From Lachnospiraceae bacterium (GTDB lineage Bacteria; Bacillota; Clostridia; Lachnospirales; Lachnospiraceae): a DNA stretch of 64,000 nt. A model generated the notes under the pieces. The model saw nothing but the letters and a program-made list of their open reading frames with translations, was not told where the DNA came from and ran no database searches. This document shows, one piece after another, positions 1 through 9,548 of this stretch (the first letter of the stretch is position 1; each line of letters begins with the position of its first letter). Made by a program: the position numbers and the translations under genes. The stretch covers positions 1 through 64,000 of the forward strand of contig JAEEOQ010000137.1 of assembly GCA_016284355.1 (NCBI GenBank). Reading direction: 5' to 3'.

Positions 1-63
1 CTTGGAGGGCAGCACTACGTGCTTGGAACAGATGAAGAAGTTGAAAAATGGACAAGCAAATAA
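1..63 (+). CDS. C-terminal end of an unidentified CDS (partial, ...LGGQHYVLGTDEEVEKWTSK*)
   Basis: Open frame from base 1 to TAA at 61-63; too short to identify. Confidence 0.5.
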   Translation, partial: LGGQHYVLGTDEEVEKWTSK

Positions 64-67
64 ATTT

Positions 68-139
68 TGTCTCATGGGGACGGAGTCAGTACGACATTTT
101 CCGCGAAAAATGTCGTACTGACTCCGTCCCCATGAGACA
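68..139. repeat. Perfect 33-bp inverted repeat with 6-nt loop (REP/palindromic intergenic element candidate)
   Basis: TGTCTCATGGGGACGGAGTCAGTACGACATTTT (68-100) is the exact reverse complement of 107-139; loop CCGCGA. Confidence 0.9.
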
Positions 140-260
140 TTTTGCACACGAAAAGTTCATTGATTAAACTAATATATTATGATATAATACCTTTCAGAGC
201 GGGCGCGCGTTTTTGCGTGTCAAAGGGCGCTTCAATATTATTTAAGGGAGGATCATTATA

Positions 261-1742
261 ATGGTTAACATTCCGGAAGTTAAGATCGGACTTGTTGCAG
301 TGAGCAGAGACTGTTTCCCTGCATCACTTGCGGTTAACAGAAGAAAGGCTTTAATGGAGGCCTACAAGAAAAATTTCAATGATAAGGACGTTTATGAGTG
401 TCCAGTTTGTATCATTGAGAGCGAGATCCATATGTGCCAGGCACTTGAAGACATCAAGAAAGCAGGATGTAACGCACTTTGCGTATATCTTGGCAACTTC
501 GGTCCTGAGATCAGCGAGACACTTCTTGCTAAACATTTTGACGGTCCTGTTATGTTCTGCGCAGCAGCAGAAGAGTCACAGGGCGACCTTATCGATGGAA
601 GAGGAGACGCTTACTGCGGTATGCTTAATGCAAGCTACAACCTCCACATCAGAAACACTAACGCATACATTCCTGAGTACCCTGTAGGTACTGCAGATGA
701 GTGCGCTAAGATGATCAACGAATTCGTACCTATCGCAAGAGCTATCGTAGGCGTACGTGACCTTAAGGTTATCAGCTTTGGTCCACGTCCTATGAACTTC
801 CTTGCTTGTAACGCTCCTATCCAGCAGATCTTCAATATGGGTGCTGAGATCGAGGAGAACTCAGAGCTTGATCTTTTCGAGGCATTTAATAAGCATGCAG
901 GAGATAAGAGAATCCCTGAGGTTGTTGCTGATATGGAAAAAGACCTTGGTGCAGGCAACAAGAAGCCTGAGATCTTAGAGAAGCTTGCTCAGTACGAGCT
1001 TACACTTCTTGACTGGATCGAGGAGCACAAAGGCTACAAGAAATATGTTACCATCGCCGGAAAGTGCTGGCCTGCATTCCAGACACAGTTTGGTTTCGTT
1101 CCTTGCTATGTTAACTCAAGACTTACAGGAAGAGGAATCCCTGTATCCTGTGAGGTTGATATTTACGGTGCTATCAGCGAGTTTATCGGTGCCTGCGTAA
1201 GCGGCGACGCTGTAACTCTTCTTGATATCAACAACTCTGTACCTGCAGATATGTACAACGAGAGCATTAAGGGCAAATTCGACTATGCTCATACAGATAC
1301 ATTTATGGGCTTCCACTGCGGTAATACCTGCACAAGCAAGCTTGCAAGCTGCGAGATGAAGTTCCAGAGAATTATGGCAAGAAACCTTCCGGAAGAGGTA
1401 ACTCAGGGTACACTTGAGGGAGACATTAAGCCTGGCGATATCACATTCTACAGACTTCAGAGCACATCAGACAATCACCTTCGTGCTTATGTTGCACAGG
1501 GTGAGGTTCTTCCTGTTGCTACAAGATCCTTTGGAGGTATCGGAGTATTCGCTATCCATGAGATGGGCAGATTCTACAGACACGTTCTTATTCAGCAGAA
1601 CTTCCCACATCACGGAGCTGTTGCTTTCGGTCACTACGGAAAGGCACTCTTTGAGGTATTTAAGTATCTTGGCGCTGAGACCATCGGTTACAACCAGCCA
1701 AAGAGCCTTCCATACCCAACCGAGAATCCATTTAACGTATAA
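261..1742 (+). CDS. L-fucose/L-arabinose isomerase family protein
   Basis: 493-aa ORF with good RBS (ggagg); isomerase-family-like sequence. Confidence 0.75.
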   Translation: MVNIPEVKIGLVAVSRDCFPASLAVNRRKALMEAYKKNFNDKDVYECPVCIIESEIHMCQALEDIKKAGCNALCVYLGNFGPEISETLLAKHFDGPVMFCAAAEESQGDLIDGRGDAYCGMLNASYNLHIRNTNAYIPEYPVGTADECAKMINEFVPIARAIVGVRDLKVISFGPRPMNFLACNAPIQQIFNMGAEIEENSELDLFEAFNKHAGDKRIPEVVADMEKDLGAGNKKPEILEKLAQYELTLLDWIEEHKGYKKYVTIAGKCWPAFQTQFGFVPCYVNSRLTGRGIPVSCEVDIYGAISEFIGACVSGDAVTLLDINNSVPADMYNESIKGKFDYAHTDTFMGFHCGNTCTSKLASCEMKFQRIMARNLPEEVTQGTLEGDIKPGDITFYRLQSTSDNHLRAYVAQGEVLPVATRSFGGIGVFAIHEMGRFYRHVLIQQNFPHHGAVAFGHYGKALFEVFKYLGAETIGYNQPKSLPYPTENPFNV

Positions 1743-1752
1743 TGAGATAATT

Positions 1753-1786
1753 AAAGCCGGCAGGTTTAACCTGTCGGCTTTTTTAC
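1753..1786 (+). terminator. Intrinsic terminator after isomerase-family gene
   Basis: AAAGCCGGCAGGT-TTA-ACCTGTCGGCTTT followed by T-run. Confidence 0.85.
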
Positions 1787-1810
1787 GGTTTGCGCGCCAT
1801 GGGCGCGCTC

Positions 1811-1837
1811 AACCAAAAGGGACTGTCCCTTTTGGTT
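1811..1837. repeat. Perfect 12-bp palindrome AACCAAAAGGGA-CTG-TCCCTTTTGGTT
   Basis: Exact inverted repeat, overlaps the nrdR stop codon. Confidence 0.85.
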
Positions 1838-2291
1838 ATTTCTTGTCTAATAATTTCTTAAGTTCAGCCATAAATGTATTTACGTCTTTAAATTCTCTGT
1901 AAACAGAAGCGAAGCGCACATAAGCAACAGCGTCTAACGTACGGAGTTTATCCATTATTATCTCGCCTATGGTGCTGCTTGGAACTTCTTTTATTTCCAT
2001 ATTAAAGATCTGTGATTCGATATCGTCTACAAGAGCGTTGATCTGGTCTACAGATACGGGGCGCTTGTGACAGGAACGGAAGATACCCGATTCAATCTTT
2101 GATCTGTCGTAAGGCTCTCTTGAAAGGTCTTTTTTGATAACTACAAGAGGGATAGCCTCTACTTTTTCGTAGGTAGTAAATCTTTTGTCGCATTCGTCAC
2201 ACTGACGGCGTCTTCTGATGGAAAGACCGTCATCGGCAGGTCTTGAGTCTATGACTCTTGTATTTTCTTTACCGCAGAAAGGACATCTCAT
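1836..2291 (-). CDS. nrdR: Transcriptional repressor NrdR
   Basis: [18 protein letters not shown]...[17 protein letters not shown] zinc ribbon plus ATP-cone. Confidence 0.97.
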   Translation of the reverse strand: MRCPFCGKENTRVIDSRPADDGLSIRRRRQCDECDKRFTTYEKVEAIPLVVIKKDLSREPYDRSKIESGIFRSCHKRPVSVDQINALVDDIESQIFNMEIKEVPSSTIGEIIMDKLRTLDAVAYVRFASVYREFKDVNTFMAELKKLLDKK

Positions 2292-2419
2292 AATAATACC
2301 TCCAAGTATTTATCATTTTAATTATAATTAACTTTAAATCGGATTTCAAGGAATTATTGCTATTTTTTTGGGTACGTGGTATAGTATAAGAACTTGTGTG
2401 TGTATTGTCTTAAATAAAT

Positions 2420-3976
2420 ATGTACAGATATGTCTACAGCGCTGCCGTAAGCGGTATGCGTACCTTTTTGGTCCGCGTGGAGTGTGACGCAAGAGACGGT
2501 CTACCTTCCTTTAGTATGGTGGGAGGCGTGCTGCCTGTCGTTCGCGAAGCGGGAGAAAGGGCTATGTCTGCCCTGTCTAATTCCGGTTTTTCCTTAAAAC
2601 CAAAGAAGATACTTGTTAATCTGTCCCCTGCCGGGCTTAAAAAAGAGGGGGCTTATTTTGATCTGCCAATTGCTATGGCTGTTCTTGCTGCCGTTATGGA
2701 ACTTGATGAAAGTGAACTTGAGAGCACCGCTTTTTGCGGCGAGCTTTCTTTAAGCGGAAATGTGGCTCCGGTGCCTTCGGTGCTTCCTTTTGTGCTTGCA
2801 GCTAAAAATGCCGGCATAAAAAGGTTTGTTTTGCCGATGCGTAACGTAAAGGAGGCAAATGAGGTACCCGGCATTGATATCATAGGAGTAAGGTCTTTAG
2901 AAGAGGCGGCGCTTCTTTTAATATCAGGCTTTAAGGAAGAAGCCCTGATATCTGATGATGAAAGTGATGATGACGCGCTGCTTTCTGATGAGCCTTTATA
3001 TAAGGGCGAATGCGAGGAAGATACGGCATTTCCCGATATGGCAGATATAAGAGGGCAGGAGAGCGTTAAAAGAGCCGCCCTTGTGGCTGCCTGCGGCATG
3101 CATAATCTTGCTCTTATTGGAAGCGCGGGCAGCGGAAAAAGCAGTATAGCAAAAAGGATCACAGGAATACTGCCGCCTCTTTCTTTTGAAGAGTCCATCG
3201 AAGTGTCTAAGGTATACGGTATAAACGGCCTTAGCTCAGGTGACCTTATAAAAACACCGCCATTTAGAAGCCCCTTACATACCATATCTTTAACGGGGCT
3301 TTGCGGCGGGAAAACAGGGCCCGGCGAGATGGCTCTTGCAAACCGGGGTGTTCTGTTTCTTGATGAGCTTCCTGAAAGCAGATCCGAGTGTATAGAGGCC
3401 TTAAGAGAGCCGCTTGAAGAAAGAAAGATAGCGGTAAGCGGAAAAAGCGGGGTTGTTACATATCCTGCCTTCTTTATGACTGTTATTGCCGCTAACCCTT
3501 GCCCTTGCGGGTTTTACCCCGACAGGCGAAGGTGCCGTTGCACTGACGGTATGATCAAAAAATATATGGGAAAGATCAGCAGAGCCGTATGGGACAGGAT
3601 CGACATAACGGCTGTTACGGAAGAAGTTTCTTTTGAAGCTGAGAAAAAGGATAAAAAGAGGATTGGTTCTTCTGAAATGCGTAAAACCGTGGAGAGGGTA
3701 AGAAATATCCAAAAGGAGCGGTTTAAAGATGAGGGTATCCTTTTTAACTGCGAGATGGATATGGATCTTATAGACAGGTATTGCCGCCTTACGGAAGAAG
3801 AAAGCGACCTGCTAAAACAAAGCATTGAAGCAGGCTTTCTTTCTGCAAGAAGCCAGAAAAGAGTTTTGCAGGTGGCAAGGACTCTTGCAGATATAGAGGG
3901 GCAAAAGGATATAGGTATTAATCACCTTGCAGAAAGCATTCATTATAAAAGCGCGGTTGCCGCATATATTTCTTAA
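2420..3976 (+). CDS. comM: YifB/ComM family Mg-chelatase-like AAA ATPase
   Basis: Walker A GSAGSGKS, FLDELPE, NPCPCGFYPD; YifB architecture. Confidence 0.95.
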   Translation: MYRYVYSAAVSGMRTFLVRVECDARDGLPSFSMVGGVLPVVREAGERAMSALSNSGFSLKPKKILVNLSPAGLKKEGAYFDLPIAMAVLAAVMELDESELESTAFCGELSLSGNVAPVPSVLPFVLAAKNAGIKRFVLPMRNVKEANEVPGIDIIGVRSLEEAALLLISGFKEEALISDDESDDDALLSDEPLYKGECEEDTAFPDMADIRGQESVKRAALVAACGMHNLALIGSAGSGKSSIAKRITGILPPLSFEESIEVSKVYGINGLSSGDLIKTPPFRSPLHTISLTGLCGGKTGPGEMALANRGVLFLDELPESRSECIEALREPLEERKIAVSGKSGVVTYPAFFMTVIAANPCPCGFYPDRRRCRCTDGMIKKYMGKISRAVWDRIDITAVTEEVSFEAEKKDKKRIGSSEMRKTVERVRNIQKERFKDEGILFNCEMDMDLIDRYCRLTEEESDLLKQSIEAGFLSARSQKRVLQVARTLADIEGQKDIGINHLAESIHYKSAVAAYIS

Positions 3977-3987
3977 GGGGGGTCGGC

Positions 3988-5022
3988 ATGAAAGAAATAC
4001 TTATGTGGCTGTTTTTTGCCAAAAATCTTAAAATAAAAGAATTAAAAAAGGCTTTTAAGGAAGGAAAGAGCATCAGCGAAGCTTACCTTGAATACGGAAA
4101 GAGTGAAAGTCTTGAAGAAATTAAAGAGTATTATGAAAAAGAATGTCTTGATAAGGGCATAGAATTTATTAGCAGGGAAGAGACAGGCTTTCCGCAAAAA
4201 CTTCTTCAGATACCTGATGCGCCGTTTTGGCTTTTTTTTATGGGAAGCCTGCCAAAAGATGGTGAAAAAAGCATTGCCGTAGTTGGGGCAAGGGGGTGCT
4301 CTTCTTATGGCAGCGAGTACGCAAGGAAGATATCTTCAGACCTTGCGGGGCAAGGTATAAACATAATAAGCGGTATGGCGGCAGGAATCGACGCAAAAGC
4401 CCACAGAGGGGCCATAAATGCCGGGGGAAAGACCTTTGCCGTACTTGGGTGCGGAGTGGATATCTGTTATCCTAAGGAAAATTTTGATATTTATAACCTT
4501 ATTCCAAAATGCGGCGGTATTTTAAGCGAATATCCTCCGGGCTCAAAGCCTCTTTCCATGTATTTTCCAATGAGAAACCGTATAATATCGGGGCTTTCTG
4601 ACGGTATTTTTGTGGCTGAGGCAAGGGAAAAGTCAGGGTCTCTTATTACCGCCGGGCTTGGCCTTGAACACGGCAAGAATATTTACGCGCTGCCGGGGCG
4701 GGCAGATGACCCTATGAGTAAGGGGTGTAACATGCTTATACGCGAGGGGGCAAAGCTTGTTTTAAGCGCTTCCGATATACTGGAAGATTTTGACTTTTAC
4801 AGCGGAATGAACATGGCGTTTCCCGTTGCATCAAAAATTATACTTGAAACCACAGAAAAAATAGTGTATAGTACATTACGATTTGAACCTAGGCACATAA
4901 ACAGCATACTTCATGAGACGGGACTTGATGAAAGCGAAGCCAGAAAAGCGCTTTTGATGCTTTGCATAAAAGGATGTGCGAGGGAAATAACTACTGACTA
5001 TTACATTGCGACTGATATTTAA
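3988..5022 (+). CDS. dprA: DNA processing protein DprA
   Basis: VGARGCSSYG...SGMAAGIDAKAHRGA...VLGCGVDICYP; next to comM and topA. Confidence 0.95.
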   Translation: MKEILMWLFFAKNLKIKELKKAFKEGKSISEAYLEYGKSESLEEIKEYYEKECLDKGIEFISREETGFPQKLLQIPDAPFWLFFMGSLPKDGEKSIAVVGARGCSSYGSEYARKISSDLAGQGINIISGMAAGIDAKAHRGAINAGGKTFAVLGCGVDICYPKENFDIYNLIPKCGGILSEYPPGSKPLSMYFPMRNRIISGLSDGIFVAEAREKSGSLITAGLGLEHGKNIYALPGRADDPMSKGCNMLIREGAKLVLSASDILEDFDFYSGMNMAFPVASKIILETTEKIVYSTLRFEPRHINSILHETGLDESEARKALLMLCIKGCAREITTDYYIATDI

Positions 5023-5051
5023 TATTATTTATTATAGGGAGAAGTATAGGT

Positions 5052-7127
5052 ATGGCAAAAAACCTGGTTATTGTTGAGTCACCTGCAAAGGCCAAGACAA
5101 TAAAGAAATTTCTTGGCACAAATTATGAGGTGATGGCTTCAAACGGTCATGTACGTGACCTTCCAAAGAGCCAGATGGGTGTTGACATTAAAAATGATTT
5201 TGAACCAAAATATATCACTATCCGCGGAAAGGGCGATCTTCTTGCAGCCCTTCGAAGAGAAGTGAAAAAAGCTGATAAAGTTTATCTTGCAACCGACCCT
5301 GACCGTGAGGGAGAAGCTATCAGCTGGCATCTTGTTACGGCTCTTAATCTTGAGGGAAAGAACTTTAGCAGGATCACATTTAACGAGATCACTAAAAATG
5401 CGGTAAAGAATTCCATTAAATCCGCAAGAGAGATAGATATGGACCTTGTAGACGCTCAGCAGGCAAGACGTGTGCTTGACCGTATGCTTGGCTATTCCAT
5501 AAGCCCTCTTCTTTGGAAGAAGGTAAAAAGAGGCCTTTCAGCAGGCCGCGTTCAGTCTGTTGCTCTTAAGGTTATCTGCGACAGAGAAGATCAGATAAAC
5601 GCATTTATCCCTGAAGAGTATTGGACCATCGAGGCAGTGCTTAATGCAGAGGGTAATAAAAAGCCTGTTATCGCAGGTTTTTACGGCACAGACAAAAAGA
5701 AGATGAATGTTACCTCCGAAAAAGAGGCTAAAAAGATTGTTGATGCCATAAAAGATGCGCAGTTTAAGGTTACAGAAGTAAAGAAGGGCGAAAGAACAAG
5801 AAAAGCGCCTCTTCCTTTTACCACAAGTACACTTCAGCAGGAAGCAAGCAAGGTACTTGGCTTTTCAACCCAGAAGACTATGCGCGTGGCACAGCAGCTT
5901 TACGAGGGAGTAGATGTTAAGGGCCACGGCACCATAGGTCTTATTTCATACCTTCGTACCGATTCTACCAGAATCTCCGAAGAGGCTGACAAGGCTGCAA
6001 AGGATTTCATTAAAGAAACCTACGGAGACAAGTTTGTTGCTGCAGGAAGTGCTGAAAAGAAATCCGGAGCAAAGATCCAGGATGCTCACGAGGCCATTAG
6101 ACCTACCTATGCTGACATTACACCTGTTATTGCAAAAGATTCTCTTTCAAAAGAGCAGTTTAAGCTTTACCAGCTTATCTGGAAGCGCTTTATAGCAAGC
6201 CGCATGAAACCGGCTGTATATGAGACCGTATCTGTTAAGATCGATGCTAACGGTTATCGTTTTACAACTTCTGCGTCAAAGCTTATATTTGACGGATTTA
6301 TGAGCGTTTATGCTCCTGAAGATGACGAAAAAGATGAGAATACATTTAAGGGTACCCTTAGCGAAGACACAAAGCTTACCCTTGGCGATATAAAGAAAGA
6401 CCAGCACTTTACACAGGCTCCGCCTCATTTTACAGAGGCTTCCCTTGTAAAGACTCTTGAAGAGATCGGAGTTGGAAGACCTAGTACCTACGCGCCTACC
6501 ATCACTACACTTCTTGCTAGAAGATATGTGGTAAAGGAAGGCAAGAACCTTTTTGTTTCTGAACTTGGCTTTGCGGTAAATGACATTATGAAAGATGCAT
6601 TCCCTGCCATAGTTGATGTAGATTTTACGGCAAATATGGAAGATCTGCTTGACGGCGTTGAAGAGGGAAAAGTTACCTGGAAGACAATTATCAGAAATTT
6701 CTACCCTGATCTTGAAGCTGCGGTAGAAAAAGCAAACGAAGCTTTGGAAAAGATCGAGATAGCCGATGAAGTTTCAGATGAAAAGTGCGATGCCTGCGGC
6801 AAAAACCTTGTGGTTAAATACGGCCCTCACGGCAAGTTCCTTGCCTGCCCGGGCTTCCCTGAGTGTAAGTTTACAAAGCCTTTCCTTGAAAAGATCGGCG
6901 TTAAGTGCCCTAAGTGCGGAAAAGACATTGTTATGCGAATGAGTGCAAAGGGCAGAAGATATTATGCCTGTGAAAAGGTTCCAGAGTGTGATTTTATGAC
7001 ATGGCAGATGCCTGCAGGAAAGATGTGTCCTAAGTGCGGCGATGTTCTTGTTATAAAGGGCAGCAAACTTGCCTGCAACAATGCTAAATGTTCATACACA
7101 GAAGATGCACCTAAAAAAGAAGCATAA
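5052..7127 (+). CDS. topA: DNA topoisomerase I
   Basis: VIVESPAKAKTI Toprim, YISYLRTDS active site, three C-terminal Cys4 zinc ribbons. Confidence 0.98.
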   Translation: MAKNLVIVESPAKAKTIKKFLGTNYEVMASNGHVRDLPKSQMGVDIKNDFEPKYITIRGKGDLLAALRREVKKADKVYLATDPDREGEAISWHLVTALNLEGKNFSRITFNEITKNAVKNSIKSAREIDMDLVDAQQARRVLDRMLGYSISPLLWKKVKRGLSAGRVQSVALKVICDREDQINAFIPEEYWTIEAVLNAEGNKKPVIAGFYGTDKKKMNVTSEKEAKKIVDAIKDAQFKVTEVKKGERTRKAPLPFTTSTLQQEASKVLGFSTQKTMRVAQQLYEGVDVKGHGTIGLISYLRTDSTRISEEADKAAKDFIKETYGDKFVAAGSAEKKSGAKIQDAHEAIRPTYADITPVIAKDSLSKEQFKLYQLIWKRFIASRMKPAVYETVSVKIDANGYRFTTSASKLIFDGFMSVYAPEDDEKDENTFKGTLSEDTKLTLGDIKKDQHFTQAPPHFTEASLVKTLEEIGVGRPSTYAPTITTLLARRYVVKEGKNLFVSELGFAVNDIMKDAFPAIVDVDFTANMEDLLDGVEEGKVTWKTIIRNFYPDLEAAVEKANEALEKIEIADEVSDEKCDACGKNLVVKYGPHGKFLACPGFPECKFTKPFLEKIGVKCPKCGKDIVMRMSAKGRRYYACEKVPECDFMTWQMPAGKMCPKCGDVLVIKGSKLACNNAKCSYTEDAPKKEA

Positions 7128-7172
7128 TATAGTTAAAAACAAATAACGAATTAAAATTACTACACATATCAT

Positions 7173-7213
7173 GAGGCCATAATGAGACACTTGTCTTTTT
7201 GTGGTCTCTTTTT
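7173..7213 (+). terminator. Intrinsic terminator after topA
   Basis: GAGGCCATA...TGTGGTCTC + TTTTT. Confidence 0.75.
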
Positions 7214-7294
7214 GCGATTTATAGCTAAATAATCTAACAAATTCGCAAAATTATTAATCACGTCGAAATAATTGTTTAAATTTTTTGATAGTCC

Positions 7295-7323
7295 TTGTAT
7301 TCGTCGAAATTTTGTGATAAAAT
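7295..7323 (+). promoter_or_regulatory. SigmaA-like promoter for codY
   Basis: TTGTAT-17 bp-TAAAAT. Confidence 0.6.
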
Positions 7324-7372
7324 ATGAAAGTGGATACAATTTATAATACTACTATGGATTGGAGGACTAAAT

Positions 7373-8152
7373 ATGAGCGTACAGCTGCTGGATAAAAGCA
7401 GAAAAATCAACAAACTCCTTCACAACAACAATTCTCACAAAGTTGTTTTTAATGATATCTGTGAAGTGTTAAGTGAGATCCTTTGCTCAAATATTCTTGT
7501 TATAAGCCGTAAGGGAAAGATCCTTGGTATTAAGAACAGGAACGACGTACAGGAGATCAAGGAGCTTATTAAAGACAGTGTCGGAGGACACATTGACTTT
7601 ATGCTTAACGAGAGACTTCTCAACATTTTAAGTACTAAAGAAAATGTTAATCTTGAGACTCTTGGTTTTGAATTTAAGGATGTGGAAAAGTATCAGGCTA
7701 TCATTATTCCTATAGATATTGCGGGCGAGAGACTTGGTACGCTGTTTATTTACAAAGAGGGTGCGCCTTACACCATCGACGACATTATTCTTTCAGAGTA
7801 CGGTACAACCGTTGTAGGCCTTGAGATGATGCGTTCCGTTAACGAGGAAAATGCAGAAGAGAGCCGTAAGGTTGCAATCGTTAAATCAGCTATCAGTACT
7901 TTAAGCTTTTCTGAGCTTGAAGCCATTACACATATTTTTGAAGAACTTGACGGCAATGAAGGTATACTTGTTGCCAGCAAGATCGCAGACCGCGTCGGTA
8001 TAACAAGATCTGTTATCGTTAACGCCCTTAGAAAGTTCGAATCCGCAGGTGTTATCGAGAGCCGTTCTTCAGGTATGAAGGGTACTTACATCAAAGTTTT
8101 AAACGATGTTGTATTTGATGAGCTAAAGAGAGTGCGCGGAAATGCCGATTAA
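7373..8152 (+). CDS. codY: GTP-sensing transcriptional pleiotropic repressor CodY
   Basis: MSVQLLDKSRKINKLL..., C-terminal wHTH ASKIADRVGITRSVIVNALRKFESAGVIESRSSGMKGTYIKVLN. Confidence 0.97.
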   Translation: MSVQLLDKSRKINKLLHNNNSHKVVFNDICEVLSEILCSNILVISRKGKILGIKNRNDVQEIKELIKDSVGGHIDFMLNERLLNILSTKENVNLETLGFEFKDVEKYQAIIIPIDIAGERLGTLFIYKEGAPYTIDDIILSEYGTTVVGLEMMRSVNEENAEESRKVAIVKSAISTLSFSELEAITHIFEELDGNEGILVASKIADRVGITRSVIVNALRKFESAGVIESRSSGMKGTYIKVLNDVVFDELKRVRGNAD

Positions 8153-8180
8153 TATAATGACATGGTAGTCATTTTTTCAA

Positions 8181-8214
8181 AAGGATTTGTACATACAGTA
8201 CAGGTCCTTTTTTT
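8181..8214 (+). terminator. Intrinsic terminator after codY
   Basis: AAGGATTTGTAC-ATACA-GTACAGGTCCTT + TTTTT, 12-bp stem with GU pairs. Confidence 0.85.
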
Positions 8215-8271
8215 GTCCTGAAACTTTACACACTACAGATTGTGTTTCGGGAAAAAGTTTTTAAATATATC

Positions 8272-8300
8272 TTGTGTTTTCCTATAAGAATACTTATAAT
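8272..8300 (+). promoter_or_regulatory. SigmaA-like promoter of the flgB-fliA locus
   Basis: TTGTGT-17 bp-TATAAT about 40 bp upstream of flgB. Confidence 0.7.
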
Positions 8301-8342
8301 ATTCTTTAGGTTATAGTTATTAAGATAGGAGGGGTCTATAAA

Positions 8343-8732
8343 ATGATCGGATCTGATGCGTATAATTACATCAATGTCCTTAACAAAGCGGCTGATGCCA
8401 GCTGGATGCGTAACAGCGTGATCACAAACAACATAGCAAATGTTGACACACCTGGTTACAAACGAAAAGACGTACAGTTTGAATCTTACCTTATGGCAGC
8501 TATGACAAAGGGTGGTTCTCTTGACAAGAGAGTTGATAATATCAATCTTAATTCTCTTAACGGAACCATTTACACCGACTATGCAAACCTTTCTTACAGG
8601 CTTGACGGTAACAACGTAGATATCGATACGGAAAGCTCATACCTTGCAGAGAACCAGCTTCGTTATTATGCTTTGCTTGATTCAATGAATCAGGAATTTT
8701 CTCGTATCAAGACTGTTCTTACCAGCAAATAA
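8343..8732 (+). CDS. flgB: Flagellar basal body rod protein FlgB
   Basis: NSVITNNIANVDTPGYKRKDVQFE. Confidence 0.95.
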   Translation: MIGSDAYNYINVLNKAADASWMRNSVITNNIANVDTPGYKRKDVQFESYLMAAMTKGGSLDKRVDNINLNSLNGTIYTDYANLSYRLDGNNVDIDTESSYLAENQLRYYALLDSMNQEFSRIKTVLTSK

Positions 8733-8743
8733 AGGAGGGGCTT

Positions 8744-9181
8744 ATGGCTTTATTTAATTCGCTTAATACAAGCGCAAGTGGTATGACTGCTCAAAGAGTG
8801 CGTACCGACATCATCGCGCAGAACATAGCAAACGTTAACACCACAAGAGATGAAAACGGCAATGTATACCGCCGCAAGAACGTTATCTTTGAAGAAAGAG
8901 ATGTAACAGGCTTTTCAAAGATACTTCTTCGTACCGCAGGTACTGTTGGAGACGGCGTTAAGGTCACAAAGATCTACGAAGACACGGAAAGCCCTACAAG
9001 GCTTGTTTACGATCCGTCCCATCCTGATGCAAACGAAGACGGATACGTTGAATATCCTAATGTAAACACAGTTCAGGAAATGACAGATATGATCGATGCC
9101 ACCAGGTCTTACGAGGCTAATGTTACCGCATTTAACGCCACAAAGAACATGGCCCTTAAAGCGCTCGATCTTGGCAAATAA
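8744..9181 (+). CDS. flgC: Flagellar basal body rod protein FlgC
   Basis: LNTSASGMTAQRVRTDIIAQNIANVNTT. Confidence 0.95.
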   Translation: MALFNSLNTSASGMTAQRVRTDIIAQNIANVNTTRDENGNVYRRKNVIFEERDVTGFSKILLRTAGTVGDGVKVTKIYEDTESPTRLVYDPSHPDANEDGYVEYPNVNTVQEMTDMIDATRSYEANVTAFNATKNMALKALDLGK

Positions 9182-9196
9182 CCCGGAGGTTAAAAT

Positions 9197-9517
9197 ATGG
9201 ATATCAGTTCTATAATACCTGCCGTTAAGGGCGTGGAAAAAAGTTCTGCTTCTATAAAGGGCATAGTTAACCCGGATCAGGGAAAGAACGTGTCTTTTGA
9301 CTCACTTTTTACATCTGCTCTTAATATGCTTGAAGAGACAAATGCTCTTACAAATATGGCGCAGGAAGAGGCTATCAATTTTTCCATGGGATATACTGAT
9401 AATATCCACGACCTTATGGTGGCCCAGCAAAAGGCAAACCTTTCTTTGCAATATACCGTGGCTGTTCGCAATGCCGTGGTTGATGCATATAAGGAGATCA
9501 TGAATCTTCAGTTTTAA
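9197..9517 (+). CDS. fliE: Flagellar hook-basal body complex protein FliE
   Basis: Size, position and C-terminal VDAYKEIMNLQF. Confidence 0.92.
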   Translation: MDISSIIPAVKGVEKSSASIKGIVNPDQGKNVSFDSLFTSALNMLEETNALTNMAQEEAINFSMGYTDNIHDLMVAQQKANLSLQYTVAVRNAVVDAYKEIMNLQF

Positions 9518-9548
9518 TATATTTTTTTAGTTAGGAGAAGTACAGGGC

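Noticed and set aside
2653-3285. 210-aa minus-strand ORF antisense to comM
   Set aside because: Ser/Ala/Leu-rich shadow ORF opposite a clear ComM coding frame.
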